This document shows positions 46,440-53,693 of a DNA stretch of 64,000 nucleotides, piece by piece. Both the position numbers and the translations under genes were made by a program. The stretch's first letter is position 1. Each line of letters begins with the position of its first letter. Where the stretch lies: positions 1,054,001 to 1,118,000 of the forward strand of contig NZ_CP064703.1 in the NCBI RefSeq assembly GCF_023101085.1. The letters run 5' to 3'. The notes beneath the pieces were generated by a model that saw only the letters and a program-made list of their open reading frames with translations, did no database searches and was not told the origin of the DNA. Source of the DNA: Bradyrhizobium sp. 170 (GTDB lineage Bacteria; Pseudomonadota; Alphaproteobacteria; Rhizobiales; Xanthobacteraceae).

Positions 46440-46567
46440 GCCCGGTGCGGGACGCGCGACGAGATCAAGATGATCTCAAGCTTTTGACCGGATGCGCCGA
46501 CTTCATCCCCAACAGCTTTGCCCATCAGAAGCCTTGCCACCGGTGATGCGAACGAAGGTTGTCGGCG
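46440..46567 (-). pseudogene. Fragment of a GreA/GreB-type C-terminal domain
   Basis: On the minus strand the frame reads QPSFASPVARLLMGKAVGDE followed by GQKLEIILIS, the strand-helix pattern of the transcription elongation factor GreA C-terminal domain (SPVARALLGKxVGD...). The rest of the gene, including its coiled-coil start, cannot be found, so this is a remnant. Resemblance is from motif memory only. Confidence 0.45.
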
Positions 46568-46664
46568 AGTGGCGCGACGTGGGCATTCGTCGCGCGTAAA
46601 TGATCTGAAGAGGAAGCGCGCGCCCGCAAGACGAAAGCGTCAGTTCGGCTTCGTTGCCGTAGCA

Positions 46665-46697
46665 AGTAGCCCGCATGAGCAGAGCGATATGCGGGAT
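46665..46697. repeat. Palindromic repeat (family 6), half copy
   Basis: AGTAGCCCGCATGAGCAGAG followed by CGATATGCGGGA: only the left half of the family 6 element, in the forward orientation. Confidence 0.75.
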
Positions 46698-46853
46698 CCA
46701 CTTGCTGGCTGAGTGGCCGTCAGCGAATGCCGCCAGGCCGAAGCCATGGACGTGGGCGGCGTTGCATAGGACGGCAGAGGGCGATGCCGCAAGGCCTGAT
46801 CTGTGCTAAGCTTCTTTCAACATGGTTGGTCGCGGAGAGGCGCGGAGAGGATT

Positions 46854-47609
46854 GTGAGGCGACGTGAGTTCATCGCGCTCCTCGGCAGCGCGGCGGCAAT
46901 GCGATCAGTCAGCGCGCATGCGCAGCGCCCGCCAGAGCGGATCCTCTATTTCACATATTCGGCCGGCTACCGGCATGATGTCATACCGCTTTCCAAGGCA
47001 ATCCTGGCCCAGCTTGGAAGCAATTCGGGTGTCTTTGAAGTCACTGCAACGGAAGACACGTCTGAATTTTCCCCCGAAAACCTCGAGCGCTACGCCGCGG
47101 TGATGTTCTACACGTCAGGCGAACTTCCGATGAGCGACGCGCAAAAGACGGCGCTTCTCAATTTTGTGCGCTCAGGCCGCGGGTTCCTCGGCGTTCATTC
47201 GGCGACGGACACATTCTACACTTGGCCGGACTATCTCGATCTGGTCGGCGGCTACTTTAATGGTCATCCCTGGCATCAGGCCGTGACGATCGAGGTGGTC
47301 GATTCCCGCGATCCCCTGGTGGCTTTTCTCGGGAATTCATTGCAAGTCGAGGACGAGATCTACCAAATCAGCGACTTCGACTATCGTGGATCACGCGTGC
47401 TCCTGCGCCTCGACCCAGGCTCGGTGGACCTTGGCAAGAGCGGCGTGCATCGACGATTCTATGGTTGGCCGCTCGCATGGACGCGAACTTACGGCGACGG
47501 ACGCGTATTCTATACGGCGCTGGGCCACGAGCCGTCAGTCTGGCAGGACGCCCGCTACCAGCGAATCCTCACCAACGCTATCCTCTGGTCTACTCGACGG
47601 TCGCCCTAG
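46854..47609 (+). CDS. ThuA-domain protein with Tat signal
   Basis: 251 residues from a GTG at 46854 (GGAGAGG just upstream). It begins with a twin-arginine signal (RRREFIALLGSAAAM), so the mature protein is likely periplasmic. The body is a glutamine-amidotransferase-like ThuA domain: ILYFTYSAGYRHDVIP, FVRSGRGFLGVHSATDTFYT and later GRVFYTALGHEPSVW. ThuA relatives take part in sugar (trehalose) use; the role here is unknown. A half-palindrome follows the stop. Confidence 0.88.
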   Translation: MRRREFIALLGSAAAMRSVSAHAQRPPERILYFTYSAGYRHDVIPLSKAILAQLGSNSGVFEVTATEDTSEFSPENLERYAAVMFYTSGELPMSDAQKTALLNFVRSGRGFLGVHSATDTFYTWPDYLDLVGGYFNGHPWHQAVTIEVVDSRDPLVAFLGNSLQVEDEIYQISDFDYRGSRVLLRLDPGSVDLGKSGVHRRFYGWPLAWTRTYGDGRVFYTALGHEPSVWQDARYQRILTNAILWSTRRSP

Positions 47610-47618
47610 CAAGCGGCA

Positions 47619-47650
47619 AGTAGCTCGCATGAGCACAGCGATATGCGGGA
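47619..47650. repeat. Palindromic repeat (family 6), half copy ending the antitoxin fragment
   Basis: AAGTAGCTCGCATGAGCACA followed by GCGATATGCGGGA. Its edge coincides with the premature stop of the antitoxin fragment at 47651, so its arrival could have cut that gene. Confidence 0.75.
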
Positions 47651-47749
47651 TCAGGCGATCTCGAACTCCGGAGCGAGCGCGTCATATTCGGCCTTGACCT
47701 TGGGGTTGGCGAGCAGTCGGGCCTTCAACTTTTCGAACGGGATTGTCAT
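47651..47749 (-). pseudogene. Truncated HigA-like (XRE) antitoxin gene, copy 2
   Basis: A 32-codon frame from ATG 47749 (MTIPFEKLKARLLANPKVKA, ending DALAPEFEIA). It matches the N-terminal extension of XRE antitoxins and copy 1 at 44306-44443, but stops at the edge of a palindromic repeat before the helix-turn-helix. It starts nine bases after the PHB depolymerase-type gene. Not functional as an antitoxin. Confidence 0.6.
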
Positions 47750-47757
47750 GTGATGTC

Positions 47758-48960
47758 CTACTCCTCCGGGAGCGAATGCTCGAGGAAAAAACGAAGCATT
47801 TCCCTCGTTGCGTCCGGTCCTCGCGGATCCGTGTAGGAGCCCGCAGGGCTGCCTCCGGACCATGCGTGTCCTGCTCCGTGGATATTCCAGTGCTCCAACA
47901 TTCCCCGTCCACTCGCGTCACTCAGGATCGTTCTTGTATAGGCATGCCCTCCCTGTATCTGCCCGCGATGCACCTTCCTTTGTGTGCTCATCGTTCTCAC
48001 AGACTGCTCAAGGATTTGACCGCCGTTATTTGGATGTACGGTAGTGTCGCGATCGCCGTGAAAAACAATGGTCGGGACAGGTGGCCGGTCACCTGAAATT
48101 AGCCTGTGATCGGACCCGCCACCTTGTCGCATGGCGACAAACGCGGAGGGAAGGTCCGTGGCAACCCCACACGCGAGGCCAGAGTGTATGCCGATTGCCG
48201 CGTACAGATCGTTGTATGTTGCTCCCATGATAGCGGCGGCAGCCGCTCCGGCCGACAGTCCACCAACGTAGACGCGCTTTGGATCAACCAAATAGTCGCG
48301 CATGATCTGGCGAGTGATACCCGCGATCAGCGAGGGTTCGCCTCTGCCTCGCTGCTGGTCGGCAGTGCGAAACCAGTTCCAGCATTTCGCCCGGTTTGCC
48401 TCGCGGGGCTGTGCAGGATAGGCCACGAAGCAATTCTGTTCTTCTGCGATAAAGTTCATTCGCGTACCGGCGGCGAAATCGTCCGGCGACTGGGTACAGC
48501 CGTGAAGCATGACGACCAAAGGAAGCGGTTGTTCCTGATAGCGGCTCGGAATGAAGAGCCTGTAGGTACGGCTTCCCACCGCACTGCTGAACGTGCTTTC
48601 GATGAACCGGGCGCCCTGCGGTACGATGTCTGATGTTGACGGCGGGGCGCGCTTGATTATGCCTCGCAGTCCGATTTCAGAGCGCCCCTCTTTGCGATCC
48701 AGTAACGCCCGGAGCATGCGCGGTTGTGCGGATGTGGCTGGCTCTGATTGCGGATGACTATCCGTCTCCTCAACATTGGCCTTGGCATCAATAATGAGCG
48801 GCCCTGCAAGAGCGATGCGACCTCTGGCATGCGATGGCGCGTCTGGCGCATTCTCGCCGCGAAGCATGCGCTGAAGGAGCGCGGTGGCCTCAACGAGTTG
48901 GCCCGCGCGCGTGAGGCGTGTCGCCTCCCGAATGATGTCCTGGTTCAGCATCGCCTTCAC
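47758..48960 (-). CDS. PHB depolymerase-family esterase
   Basis: 400 residues from a GTG at 48960 that overlaps the stop of the ribbon-helix-helix gene (alternative ATG at 48951). The N-terminal 110 residues are a variable linker; then the hydrolase: VVMLHGCTQSPDDFAAGTRM, the nucleophile box GGLSAGAAA, FHGDRDTTVHP (Asp) and HGAGHAWSGG (His). No signal peptide, so an intracellular polyhydroxybutyrate or related polyester depolymerase. Translational coupling to the regulator suggests joint control. Confidence 0.9.
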   Translation of the reverse strand: MKAMLNQDIIREATRLTRAGQLVEATALLQRMLRGENAPDAPSHARGRIALAGPLIIDAKANVEETDSHPQSEPATSAQPRMLRALLDRKEGRSEIGLRGIIKRAPPSTSDIVPQGARFIESTFSSAVGSRTYRLFIPSRYQEQPLPLVVMLHGCTQSPDDFAAGTRMNFIAEEQNCFVAYPAQPREANRAKCWNWFRTADQQRGRGEPSLIAGITRQIMRDYLVDPKRVYVGGLSAGAAAAAIMGATYNDLYAAIGIHSGLACGVATDLPSAFVAMRQGGGSDHRLISGDRPPVPTIVFHGDRDTTVHPNNGGQILEQSVRTMSTQRKVHRGQIQGGHAYTRTILSDASGRGMLEHWNIHGAGHAWSGGSPAGSYTDPRGPDATREMLRFFLEHSLPEE

Positions 48961-49376
48961 CGTGTCCTGTCGGCGAGGGCGGCCTTCACGGCTGGACTGG
49001 CATGCAATGCGCCCAGCACGGAGACCGAGGCAATGGTGGCGCGAGCAAGCTCAGGCGTGACGTCTTGGGCGATGCTGGCAAGGCCCAGAACATTGATGTG
49101 CAGCATCTCGCCGGCTTGCTGCACCGCTTCGAGATCCTCGCGGCTGTAGTTCCGGAGTCCGAGGTCCAGACTTTTTCGGACCGTTGACTGCTTTACGACG
49201 TCGGCATGACGTTCGAGTTGGTTCCGGATCGCTGTTCGAATGAAATCGGTGCGGTTCGAGTAGAACCCTTCCTGAACCATCAGATCGACGTGACCAAGGT
49301 CGACATAACCAAGATTGATCGTGATTTTCTCTGTTTCAGGCGGCTTGGGTCGAAGTTCCCGGACATTGGTTGCCAT
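48957..49376 (-). CDS. Ribbon-helix-helix (CopG-type) regulator
   Basis: 139 residues. Three ATGs lie close together; I chose the third, at 49376, because GGAGGG is then seven bases upstream. The N-terminal domain EKITINLGYVDLGHVDLMVQ then FYSNRTDFIRTAIRNQLE is a ribbon-helix-helix; the C-terminal 80 residues are unassigned. It probably represses its own operon and the coupled PHB depolymerase gene, linking polymer breakdown to regulation (inference). Confidence 0.85.
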   Translation of the reverse strand: MATNVRELRPKPPETEKITINLGYVDLGHVDLMVQEGFYSNRTDFIRTAIRNQLERHADVVKQSTVRKSLDLGLRNYSREDLEAVQQAGEMLHINVLGLASIAQDVTPELARATIASVSVLGALHASPAVKAALADRTR

Positions 49377-49387
49377 AATCATACCCT

Positions 49388-49420
49388 CCATACGCCATCT
49401 GTATGGATGGCATATGGATG
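49388..49420. promoter_or_regulatory. Candidate operator of the ribbon-helix-helix regulator
   Basis: Overlaps the region just before the chosen start. CCATAC and GTATGG repeat in inverted order (TCCATACGCCATCTGTATGG, then ATGGCATATGG), the spacing of a short-repeat operator used by ribbon-helix-helix repressors. Regulatory function is inferred. Confidence 0.4.
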
Positions 49421-49470
49421 TCCCCGAGATCCTTTCAAGGGCTTATCTTGTTGAAGCAGCAGCCGATCGC

Positions 49471-49650
49471 TCAGAACGAATTCGCCAGCTCGATCTCCGC
49501 CTTCAGCGCCGCGATCCGTCGCTCGGCTTCCCTTGCCGTCAGACCCTTCTCGAACAACTTCGGCTGATACGCCTCGGCGCTGAGGGTGCGGAGCGTCGCC
49601 AGTTGGCGCGGCGTCATCGGCGCGTCGACCTGGCCGGGGAGGCGGGGCAT
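49471..49650 (-). CDS. DUF3072-like small protein
   Basis: 59 residues (MPRLPGQVDAPMTPRQLATL then LSAEAYQPKLFEKGLTAREA, ending LKAEIELANSF). The TPRQLATLRTLSAEA and AEAERRIAALKAE segments match DUF3072, a small helical family. The gene is in the same orientation as the regulator downstream but about 95 bases away. Function unknown. Confidence 0.72.
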   Translation of the reverse strand: MPRLPGQVDAPMTPRQLATLRTLSAEAYQPKLFEKGLTAREAERRIAALKAEIELANSF

Positions 49651-49747
49651 CGGGTAACTCCAAAGAATCTTTAATCTGGGCTCGACTCTTAACTTGAAAT
49701 TTGTTCTTTATTTGTTCTTATAGGGTTCAACCCTTGCGAGGTGGCCC

Positions 49748-50158
49748 ATGGACAACAAATTGAACGAAATTCGTAGAAAAATCAGGTTCTTGCGGGCGGA
49801 GATGCTGAGTGCGGAGGATAATATCCGCAAACGGGTCAACCGGGATGAGGACTGCTCGGAGGCCGCCGTTCACCTGATGTCCATGCGGGTCGTCATGCTC
49901 GGCCTGATCGGCGAGCGGAATCGGCTCGGCGGCGAAGAGCGGCTGCTCAATGTCGACGAGCGGCTGAAGCTGGATGTCCGCGCAGCCAGCAGAAAATCCT
50001 CGAACGGGGCGCCAGTGCGTTTTCCGGCGAAAGCCGGCCCCGGAGTTGGTCCGGGGTGGGGAGCGGCTCGCGTCACGAAGACGCGTCCAATCAAGAAGCC
50101 AGAGCCTCGTTCCGATGCAACCGGAACGGAAAAGGCTCGAGGCCGCCGTGAGCGATGA
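49748..50158 (+). CDS. Small helical protein with repeat-derived C-terminus
   Basis: 136 residues. The N-terminal 85 residues form two helices (NKLNEIRRKIRFLRAEMLSA and HLMSMRVVMLGLIGERNRLG), not assigned. From about residue 108 the frame reads through a family 1 palindromic repeat (50068-50141), so the last 30 residues are repeat-derived and the natural stop has probably been lost. Overlaps the next gene by 11 bases. An AT-rich stretch upstream fits a promoter. Confidence 0.65.
   Translation: MDNKLNEIRRKIRFLRAEMLSAEDNIRKRVNRDEDCSEAAVHLMSMRVVMLGLIGERNRLGGEERLLNVDERLKLDVRAASRKSSNGAPVRFPAKAGPGVGPGWGAARVTKTRPIKKPEPRSDATGTEKARGRRER
50068..50141. repeat. Palindromic repeat (family 1), copy inside a coding frame
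   Basis: Contains GCGTCACGAAGACGCGTCCA, then GCCAGAGCCTCGTTCCGATG and CCGGAACGGAAAAGGCTC. Same layout as 17661-17760 but with a degraded stem. It lies within the frame 49748-50158 and just before the GTG start of the next gene. Confidence 0.72.
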
Positions 50159-50360
50159 TCCGATTCAAGCCCTGCGCCGGCGGATTGGCGAACTGGACCA
50201 GCTTGCGCGCCGGCTCGATCAATCCGGCCTCGACAATGCGCGGGCGCAGCTTTTGCTCTCGCGCAAGCGGGCGGAGCTGGAAGACTTCATCAACAGGGGC
50301 CAGCGATGTCAGGACCGCTCAGATGGTACGACCATAACGCGGATAATCCGCCATGGATAA
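50148..50360 (+). CDS. Small coiled-coil protein of unknown function
   Basis: 70 residues from a GTG at 50148 (VSDDPIQALRRRIGELDQLA). A heptad-like helix continues as RLDQSGLDNARAQLLLSRKR. No assigned domain. The start is uncertain: an ATG 32 bases earlier lies within the palindromic repeat. It overlaps the next small gene by 55 bases in another frame, as in a compact cluster of three small genes. Confidence 0.55.
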   Translation: MSDDPIQALRRRIGELDQLARRLDQSGLDNARAQLLLSRKRAELEDFINRGQRCQDRSDGTTITRIIRHG

Positions 50361-50533
50361 AAGCCCTGGCGGAGGTTCGCATCCAGGCGACGCGCGAAGG
50401 CTGGTGCCACGCGCATGTGCAGGCGATCATCGTTGCGATCGATCAATATGCCGAAGCGGCGTTGGGTAACCGGAGTTATTTTCTCAACAAGCCGTATGGG
50501 GTTGGTGGTGGCCGGAGCAATGACGTTCCCTGA
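50306..50533 (+). CDS. Conserved small protein of unknown function
   Basis: 75 residues (MSGPLRWYDHNADNPPWIKA then VRIQATREGWCHAHVQAIIV, ending NKPYGVGGGRSN). I recall near-identical proteins as common in Bradyrhizobium, always unannotated. One helix, a central Trp/Cys/His group and a Gly-rich tail. Good ribosome binding site (AGGGG). No function assigned. A full family 6 palindrome follows. Confidence 0.75.
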   Translation: MSGPLRWYDHNADNPPWIKALAEVRIQATREGWCHAHVQAIIVAIDQYAEAALGNRSYFLNKPYGVGGGRSNDVP

Positions 50534-50545
50534 AGGGTCATGTTC

Positions 50546-50619
50546 GTAGCCCGCATGAGCGTAGCGATATGCGGGATCGCAGATGAGACCCCGGATGTCG
50601 CTCCGCTCATCCGGGCTAC
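50546..50619. repeat. Palindromic repeat (family 6), full copy 2
   Basis: GTAGCCCGCATGAGCGTAGC-GATATGCGGGA, spacer GATGAGAC, then CCCGGATGTCGCTCCGCTCA-TCCGGGCTAC. Both halves are present, and the ends GTAGCCCG / CGGGCTAC are complementary. Confidence 0.85.
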
Positions 50620-50679
50620 GGCTGACGAAGCGATTCATCAAATTGTGAAGCAGCATGGTTTGTGCGAAGTAATCCAGAA

Positions 50680-50982
50680 ATGGAGTTCGCCGTGTCCAGT
50701 TTCTCTCTTGAGTTGCCCACGGACTTTGAGGATTACGAATGGACGTTGGAGTCCAAGGGGTGGTTTTCCGAGGCACGGATCGTCGTGACGGAAAGGCGGT
50801 ACCAGATCAACTTCTATGATTTAGCGCGTTTTACCCAAACGGTTGAAGGTGAGTTCGAGCGTGGCCAAATATTCTTTGAGCCAAACCTGGTGATTGTGCC
50901 GTCTGTAACAAGAGCTCACATGGAACGAGCCGCCGAAGAGTTAGTGCAGTCGGGTCAGATCCTATCTCTTGTGGCAGAGTAA
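50680..50982 (+). CDS. Hypothetical protein
   Basis: 100 residues from ATG 50680. Beta-rich core: SSFSLELPTDFEDYEWTLES, then RRYQINFYDLARFTQTVEGE and FFEPNLVIVPSVTRAHMERA. No signal, membrane helix or known domain. Flanked on both sides by family 6 palindromes, and more AT-rich than the neighbouring core genes, so it may belong to a mobile or decayed segment. Function unknown. Confidence 0.65.
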   Translation: MEFAVSSFSLELPTDFEDYEWTLESKGWFSEARIVVTERRYQINFYDLARFTQTVEGEFERGQIFFEPNLVIVPSVTRAHMERAAEELVQSGQILSLVAE

Positions 50983-50985
50983 GGT

Positions 50986-51016
50986 CCCGGATGTCGCTCC
51001 GCTTATCCGGGCTACG
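50986..51016. repeat. Palindromic repeat (family 6), right half copy
   Basis: CCCGGATGTCGCTCCGCTTA followed by TCCGGGCTACG: only the right half of the element. Confidence 0.75.
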
Positions 51017-51059
51017 CACTGAGCAAGCGCGGACGGCGTTGAGGAGAGTGGAGAGACAG

Positions 51060-51371
51060 ATGGCGGCGAAGACAGGAAGCTTCAAGGAATTGGTGCAGAC
51101 CCGCGCCAAGAACGACAAGAAGTTTGCCGAAGCGCTTCTTCGTGAAGGCATCGATGCGATGCTGAGCGGGGATGTCGAAACCGGCAAGACGATCCTGCGC
51201 GACTATATCAAGGCAACCGTCGGATTTGAAAAGCTTGGCGAAGCGACCGGGACCCAGCCCAAGAGTCTTATCCGGATGTTCGGTCCGCGCGGTAATCCGC
51301 AGGCCAAGAATCTCTTTAGCGTTCTCGGTTATCTTCAGAAGCGCGCGGGTTTGGAACTTCACGTTGCATAG
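51060..51371 (+). CDS. Addiction-module antidote-like DNA-binding protein (orphan)
   Basis: 103 residues from ATG 51060. The C-terminal half (FEKLGEATGTQPKSLIRMFG, then PRGNPQAKNLFSVLGYLQKR) has the helix-turn-helix and GNP turn of HigA-2-type antidotes. No toxin gene is adjacent: the preceding gene does not look like RelE/HigB. It may be a leftover antidote or an independent regulator. Family 6 palindromes lie on both sides. Confidence 0.75.
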   Translation: MAAKTGSFKELVQTRAKNDKKFAEALLREGIDAMLSGDVETGKTILRDYIKATVGFEKLGEATGTQPKSLIRMFGPRGNPQAKNLFSVLGYLQKRAGLELHVA

Positions 51372-51393
51372 CGGGCGCGGGGCCCCGACAGCA

Positions 51394-51466
51394 AGTAGCC
51401 CGCATGAGCGCAGCGATATGCGGGAGAACAAGACCCCGGATGTCGCTAACGCTCATCCGGGCTACG
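51394..51466. repeat. Palindromic repeat (family 6), full copy 3
   Basis: AAGTAGCCCGCATGAGCGCA-GCGATATGCGGGA, spacer, CCCGGATGTCGCTAACGCTC-ATCCGGGCTACGC. Ends the repeat-rich zone; it lies 20 bases before the AsmA gene stop. Confidence 0.85.
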
Positions 51467-51486
51467 CATCCGACCGAGACAGAAAG

Positions 51487-53424
51487 CTAATTCGCCTTCG
51501 CCCCGTCCGCCGTCTCCGGCGCCGCTGGCTTCTGCCCACCACCCGTAAACCGCTCGATCACCGAGCGTACCGCATCGCGCGTCTTGCGGTCCTTCACGGC
51601 ATCGAGCAGTGGCGCTGCGCCGGGCGAGCGGCGGATCAGGCTTTCGGGATCGGGAAACACCAGCGGATCGTCCCATGGGCCCTGCACCACGAAGGGGAGT
51701 TCAAATCCCTTGTCGCCGCCGGCTGCCGCAGGCGTCAGGCTGGCGACGCCCTTGAGGTCGTATTCGCGGGCCGGCACGGAAGCGGTGCCGGTTAGCGTCA
51801 GGCGCGTCGTCGGCCCGTCGACGCGGACGTCCTCGACGGTGGCTATGCCGTCGTTGAAGCGCACCGAAACCGTGAGATTGTCGTAGGGCGTCGAACCGCT
51901 GCGCAGATTGCCGCCGCCGGATAGCGGCCGGCGCTCCAGCCGCTTCAGCAGTTGTTCGACATTGAAGCCGGCGATCGCGCCGTCATGGCCGATCATCGTC
52001 GCGGTGCCGTCGAGCGAGGAAGCGAGTCCGAACGGGCTCGAGCCGGAGGCCGTCAGCGAAACCCCGAGATTGCCGCGGCCGGAGAGTTTTGTGATCCCGA
52101 ACAATTCGCCGGCGCACGCCTGCAGATCGACATCGGTAAACTGGAATTGCGCCTTGACGTCGGCGATCGCATCCGAACGCGCGATCCCGATCGAGCCCTT
52201 GGCGATGCCGCCATACATCTGCGCTTCGCCGATCGAGAGCGCCAGCGCGCCGCCGCGCAAATTGGCGCCGAATGCGGTGCGGCCGAGTTTTGTCGGGCCG
52301 ACCGTCACCCGCGCCGCCGACAGGCGCATGTCGAGATCGGTGGCGGACAACGAGGTGAGGTCGAACAACTGCCGGTTCCAGTCGCGCGCGCCGCTCGCCA
52401 GCAGGCGCACGGTCGAGATGTAGGGCGTGAAATCCAGATTGCCGGCGGCGAGCGTGGCCTGCAGCGTCTGACGGCCGTTATTGGCCACCGTCATCACGCC
52501 CTCGGCGACATTGCCGTCGAGTTCGACATTGACGTTGGTAAGCGCAACCGAGGCGCCGACGACATTGGCGCGGGCTTTCAGCGCGAAGCGGCCGAACCCG
52601 CCGCTGCCGGGCACCGGCTGTCCCATCCAGCGCATCGCGTTGCGCAGCGACAGGCTGTCGACGGTCACCGTGCCTTCCATCATCAGGCTGGTGCGGTTGG
52701 CGACCGAGCCGTCGAAGGCCAGTTTCAGCGGCGCGCTGACGATGCGCGCCTTCAGGCCCGAGCGGTCGCCCGACAGCATCGCGACGAAGTCGCTGGCCGA
52801 GATCGAGCCGTCGACGCGTTCGCCGCGCCAGTCGAATTGCCCGGTCGCCGCGAACGAGCGCGAGATCGACGGCCAGGCCAGCGAGAGATCGATGTCGCTG
52901 AGCTGTTCCTTGACGTTGTTGGCGGCGTCCTCGTATTTGAGCACGCCGTCCTGGATCCTGATTTCGGAAAACGACACCTGGTTCTCGGCGCCGGGCTTCA
53001 TCGTGCGCGCGATCCGCTCGACGAACGGCGTCCAGTTGCTCTCGCCGCCCGCTTCCCTGATGACGCGGATATGCGGCCGCAACATCATGACATCTGCGAT
53101 TTCGAAGCGGCGCAGCAGCAATGGCAGCAGGCGCAGGTTCGCGGTCAGCACATCGACCTGCAGCGCGGGGTCCATGGTGCCGCCGCCCTTCAGCCCGACA
53201 TTGTGAAAGGAGACGTAGCTTCCCGGAAATACCGAAACGTCGATCGCGCCGGCGACGACCAGATCGAGCCCTGTGACATCGCGGATCTGCGCCTCGACCG
53301 CCTGCCGCAGCGCGTCGCGGTTGAGGAACCAGGAGGTTCCGATCAGGGCGAGCACGGCCACGCCGAACAGCGCCGCAATCGGCATCCCGAGGCGCTTCAT
53401 TCCTTGGGCCATCGTCAATGACAT
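51487..53424 (-). CDS. AsmA-family protein
   Basis: 645 residues. One N-terminal transmembrane helix (about 14-30, PIAALFGVAVLALIGTSWFL), then a long beta-rich periplasmic part with the AsmA pattern: DVTGLDLVVAGAIDVSVFPG near the start and DVRVDGPTTRLTLTGTASVP near the end. Such proteins span the periplasm and are implicated in lipid transport to the outer membrane. Start among closely spaced ATGs (53424, 53412, 53400) is uncertain. Single gene, divergent from scoA. Confidence 0.9.
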   Translation of the reverse strand: MSLTMAQGMKRLGMPIAALFGVAVLALIGTSWFLNRDALRQAVEAQIRDVTGLDLVVAGAIDVSVFPGSYVSFHNVGLKGGGTMDPALQVDVLTANLRLLPLLLRRFEIADVMMLRPHIRVIREAGGESNWTPFVERIARTMKPGAENQVSFSEIRIQDGVLKYEDAANNVKEQLSDIDLSLAWPSISRSFAATGQFDWRGERVDGSISASDFVAMLSGDRSGLKARIVSAPLKLAFDGSVANRTSLMMEGTVTVDSLSLRNAMRWMGQPVPGSGGFGRFALKARANVVGASVALTNVNVELDGNVAEGVMTVANNGRQTLQATLAAGNLDFTPYISTVRLLASGARDWNRQLFDLTSLSATDLDMRLSAARVTVGPTKLGRTAFGANLRGGALALSIGEAQMYGGIAKGSIGIARSDAIADVKAQFQFTDVDLQACAGELFGITKLSGRGNLGVSLTASGSSPFGLASSLDGTATMIGHDGAIAGFNVEQLLKRLERRPLSGGGNLRSGSTPYDNLTVSVRFNDGIATVEDVRVDGPTTRLTLTGTASVPAREYDLKGVASLTPAAAGGDKGFELPFVVQGPWDDPLVFPDPESLIRRSPGAAPLLDAVKDRKTRDAVRSVIERFTGGGQKPAAPETADGAKAN

Positions 53425-53612
53425 ATCCGGATCTGGCTAAACCGAACTCGGGTTGATGCTACGGGGACTTGTTGATTAAGGGTCTATCTTGATCAGGGCA
53501 GGCGCCGTATCGGTAAGCCCGTGCCAACCCACACAACTTGAAGGGTTTTCTTGACGCTTTCAAGGCCGAGGTGGCGCCCGGCGGGCGGTTCGGGGGCATA
53601 ATCCACCCGTCA

Positions 53613-53642
53613 TTGACGCACCGCGAAGAATTCGCCTAATAA
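53613..53642 (+). promoter_or_regulatory. Candidate promoter of scoA-scoB
   Basis: TTGACG (53613-53618), an 18-base spacer and TAATAA (53637-53642), about 50 bases before the scoA start. The -35 box differs from consensus at one base. Confidence 0.4.
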
Positions 53643-53693
53643 TCCGGACATAATGCCGGCTTACGGCCGTTCCCCTCCATCAGGTCATATTCC

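Larger units (their letters stand above)
46324..46853. other. Intergenic region with gene remnant and half-palindrome
   Basis: 530 bases. It contains a fragment resembling a GreA C-terminal domain on the minus strand (46440-46567) and a half copy of the family 6 palindrome (46665-46697). A direct repeat GCGGAGAGG-C-GCGGAGAGG lies at about 46832-46850, where it gives the ribosome binding site of the ThuA gene. No intact gene seen. Confidence 0.6.

Noticed and set aside
46518..46712. 64-codon plus-strand frame ending in SSPHEQSDMRDPLAG
   Set aside because: Its end is the family 6 palindrome read as protein, and its start lies in a gene remnant.
50680..50982. HigB-type toxin for the orphan antidote at 51060
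   Set aside because: The 100-residue protein has no RelE-type basic motif, and a palindrome separates the genes.
43340..51480. Integrative element or prophage
   Set aside because: No integrase, transposase, tRNA or attachment-site repeats seen; only palindromes and small genes.
51952..53421. 489-codon plus-strand frame opposite AsmA
   Set aside because: Arg/Asp/Ala-rich shadow; AsmA is the supported gene.
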